Shown here: positions 63,403-64,000 of the stretch, in pieces
Layout of the letters: each line of letters begins with the position of its first letter
Position numbering within the stretch: position 1 is the stretch's first letter
Assembly: GCF_000150275.1 (NCBI RefSeq)
Contig: NW_002060962.1
Coordinates: 518,333 to 582,332 of the forward strand
Source: Trichoplax adhaerens
Taxonomy: Eukaryota > Placozoa > Uniplacotomia > Trichoplacea > Trichoplacidae
Direction: 5' to 3'
Length of the DNA: 64,000 nucleotides
Made by a program: the position numbers and the translations under genes
Notes under the pieces: model-generated
Database searches by the model: none
Seen by the model: the letters and a program-made list of their open reading frames with translations, nothing else
What the model was told of the DNA's origin: nothing

Positions 63403-64000
63403 CTGTAAGAAAGAAATGTATGTTGGTAAGAAATTAGCAGTCCCATTAAATCAGATAGCATGCGCTATATAAAAAAGTAGAGATAGCTCAAATCAGCAGT
63501 CTTATAAATCAGATAGTATACGCCAATCAGAAATGTAGATATAGCTCGAATCAGCTGTCTTATAAAATCAGATAGCATGCTCTATTCAGAAAAGTAGATA
63601 TGCCTCAAATCAACAGTCATATTAAGTCGGATAGTATACGCTATATAGTAGATATGACTCAATTATGAGTAAAAGTCTTATTGTATATAACGTTGTCACG
63701 GTACGAACTACTGTAAAGAAATAGCTATCTAAATTTGGTTAATATAGTATAGTGATATTATATTACAACTAGTTACTTACAATAGGAATTACTCTAATTA
63801 TAATGTGTTACAGTAAATTTATTGCTGTGCTGTAATGTGTGCTGAAATGATTCTGTGAATGGACATATTGTAGTCCGACTGTGAAAAACTAATTAGTAGA
63901 TGTTCTCACCCAAGTATTATTATAAGATGACTTGTGAATGTTAGCTGCTGTAGAAGGGTATATAAACCCGTCAGATAGTTGAATAAAGCAGTTCTCAATT
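63403..64000. other. SNX17 intron to right edge
   Basis: Downstream on the map but upstream of the first visible SNX17 exon, so an intron. It contains the minisatellite at 63431-63662. The minus strand was searched for PX-domain coding sequence and none was found. Confidence 0.6.
63431..63662. repeat. About 58-bp minisatellite in a SNX17 intron
   Basis: Four units marked by AAATCAGATAGCATGC or its variants (near 63448, 63506, 63565 and 63624), followed by GCTATAT..AAAAGTAGA and AGCTC. The units differ by several bases each. Confidence 0.88.

Overview
This is AT-rich nuclear DNA from an animal. Eleven protein genes were rebuilt from exons with GT-AG introns (one GC-AG) and consistent reading phase. 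They belong to metazoan or broad eukaryotic families: two LACTB2-like hydrolases, the Hippo kinase STK3/4, a THEG-repeat sperm/ciliary protein, HDDC2, MRPS28, a HEY-type bHLH repressor, INTS9, EIF2B4, AK2 and a gamma-glutamyltransferase. A twelfth, SNX17, runs off the right edge. Short introns, many exons, small intergenic gaps and low GC suggest an early-branching animal such as a placozoan (Trichoplax or relative). That assignment is inference from style and gene content; no marker gene was checked.

Layout, left to right: LACTB2 copy A (-) and copy B (+) are head to head at 787-7187. STK3/4 (-) at 8413-11372 converges on copy B. A 3.9 kb gap follows, then the THEG-like gene (-) at 15250-17442, divergent from HDDC2 (+) at 18390-19982. 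A repeat-rich gap holds a small inverted-repeat transposon with a 9-bp target duplication and a four-copy ~200-230 bp tandem array. Next come MRPS28 (+) at 22099-22664 and HEY (-) at 25439-27328, then a 4.2 kb gap carrying candidate HEY promoter sites. A possible 76-residue gene lies at 31530-32025, followed by INTS9 (+) at 32658-36684 with its N-terminal exons not found. A 144-bp and a ~230-bp tandem array precede EIF2B4 (+) at 40507-44086, whose first exon was not found. AK2 (-) at 45333-48169 converges on EIF2B4. GGT (+) at 50261-56343 and SNX17 (-) from 57856 to the right edge face tail to tail.

The genes are unrelated housekeeping, signalling and ciliary functions, with no operon-like logic. 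Two encode mitochondrial proteins (MRPS28, AK2). The most unusual repeated signal is a CTGTA/TACAG pentamer that keeps flipping strand and so makes palindromes. Three of its four dense clusters lie about 70-420 bp upstream of a start codon (HDDC2, MRPS28, AK2).
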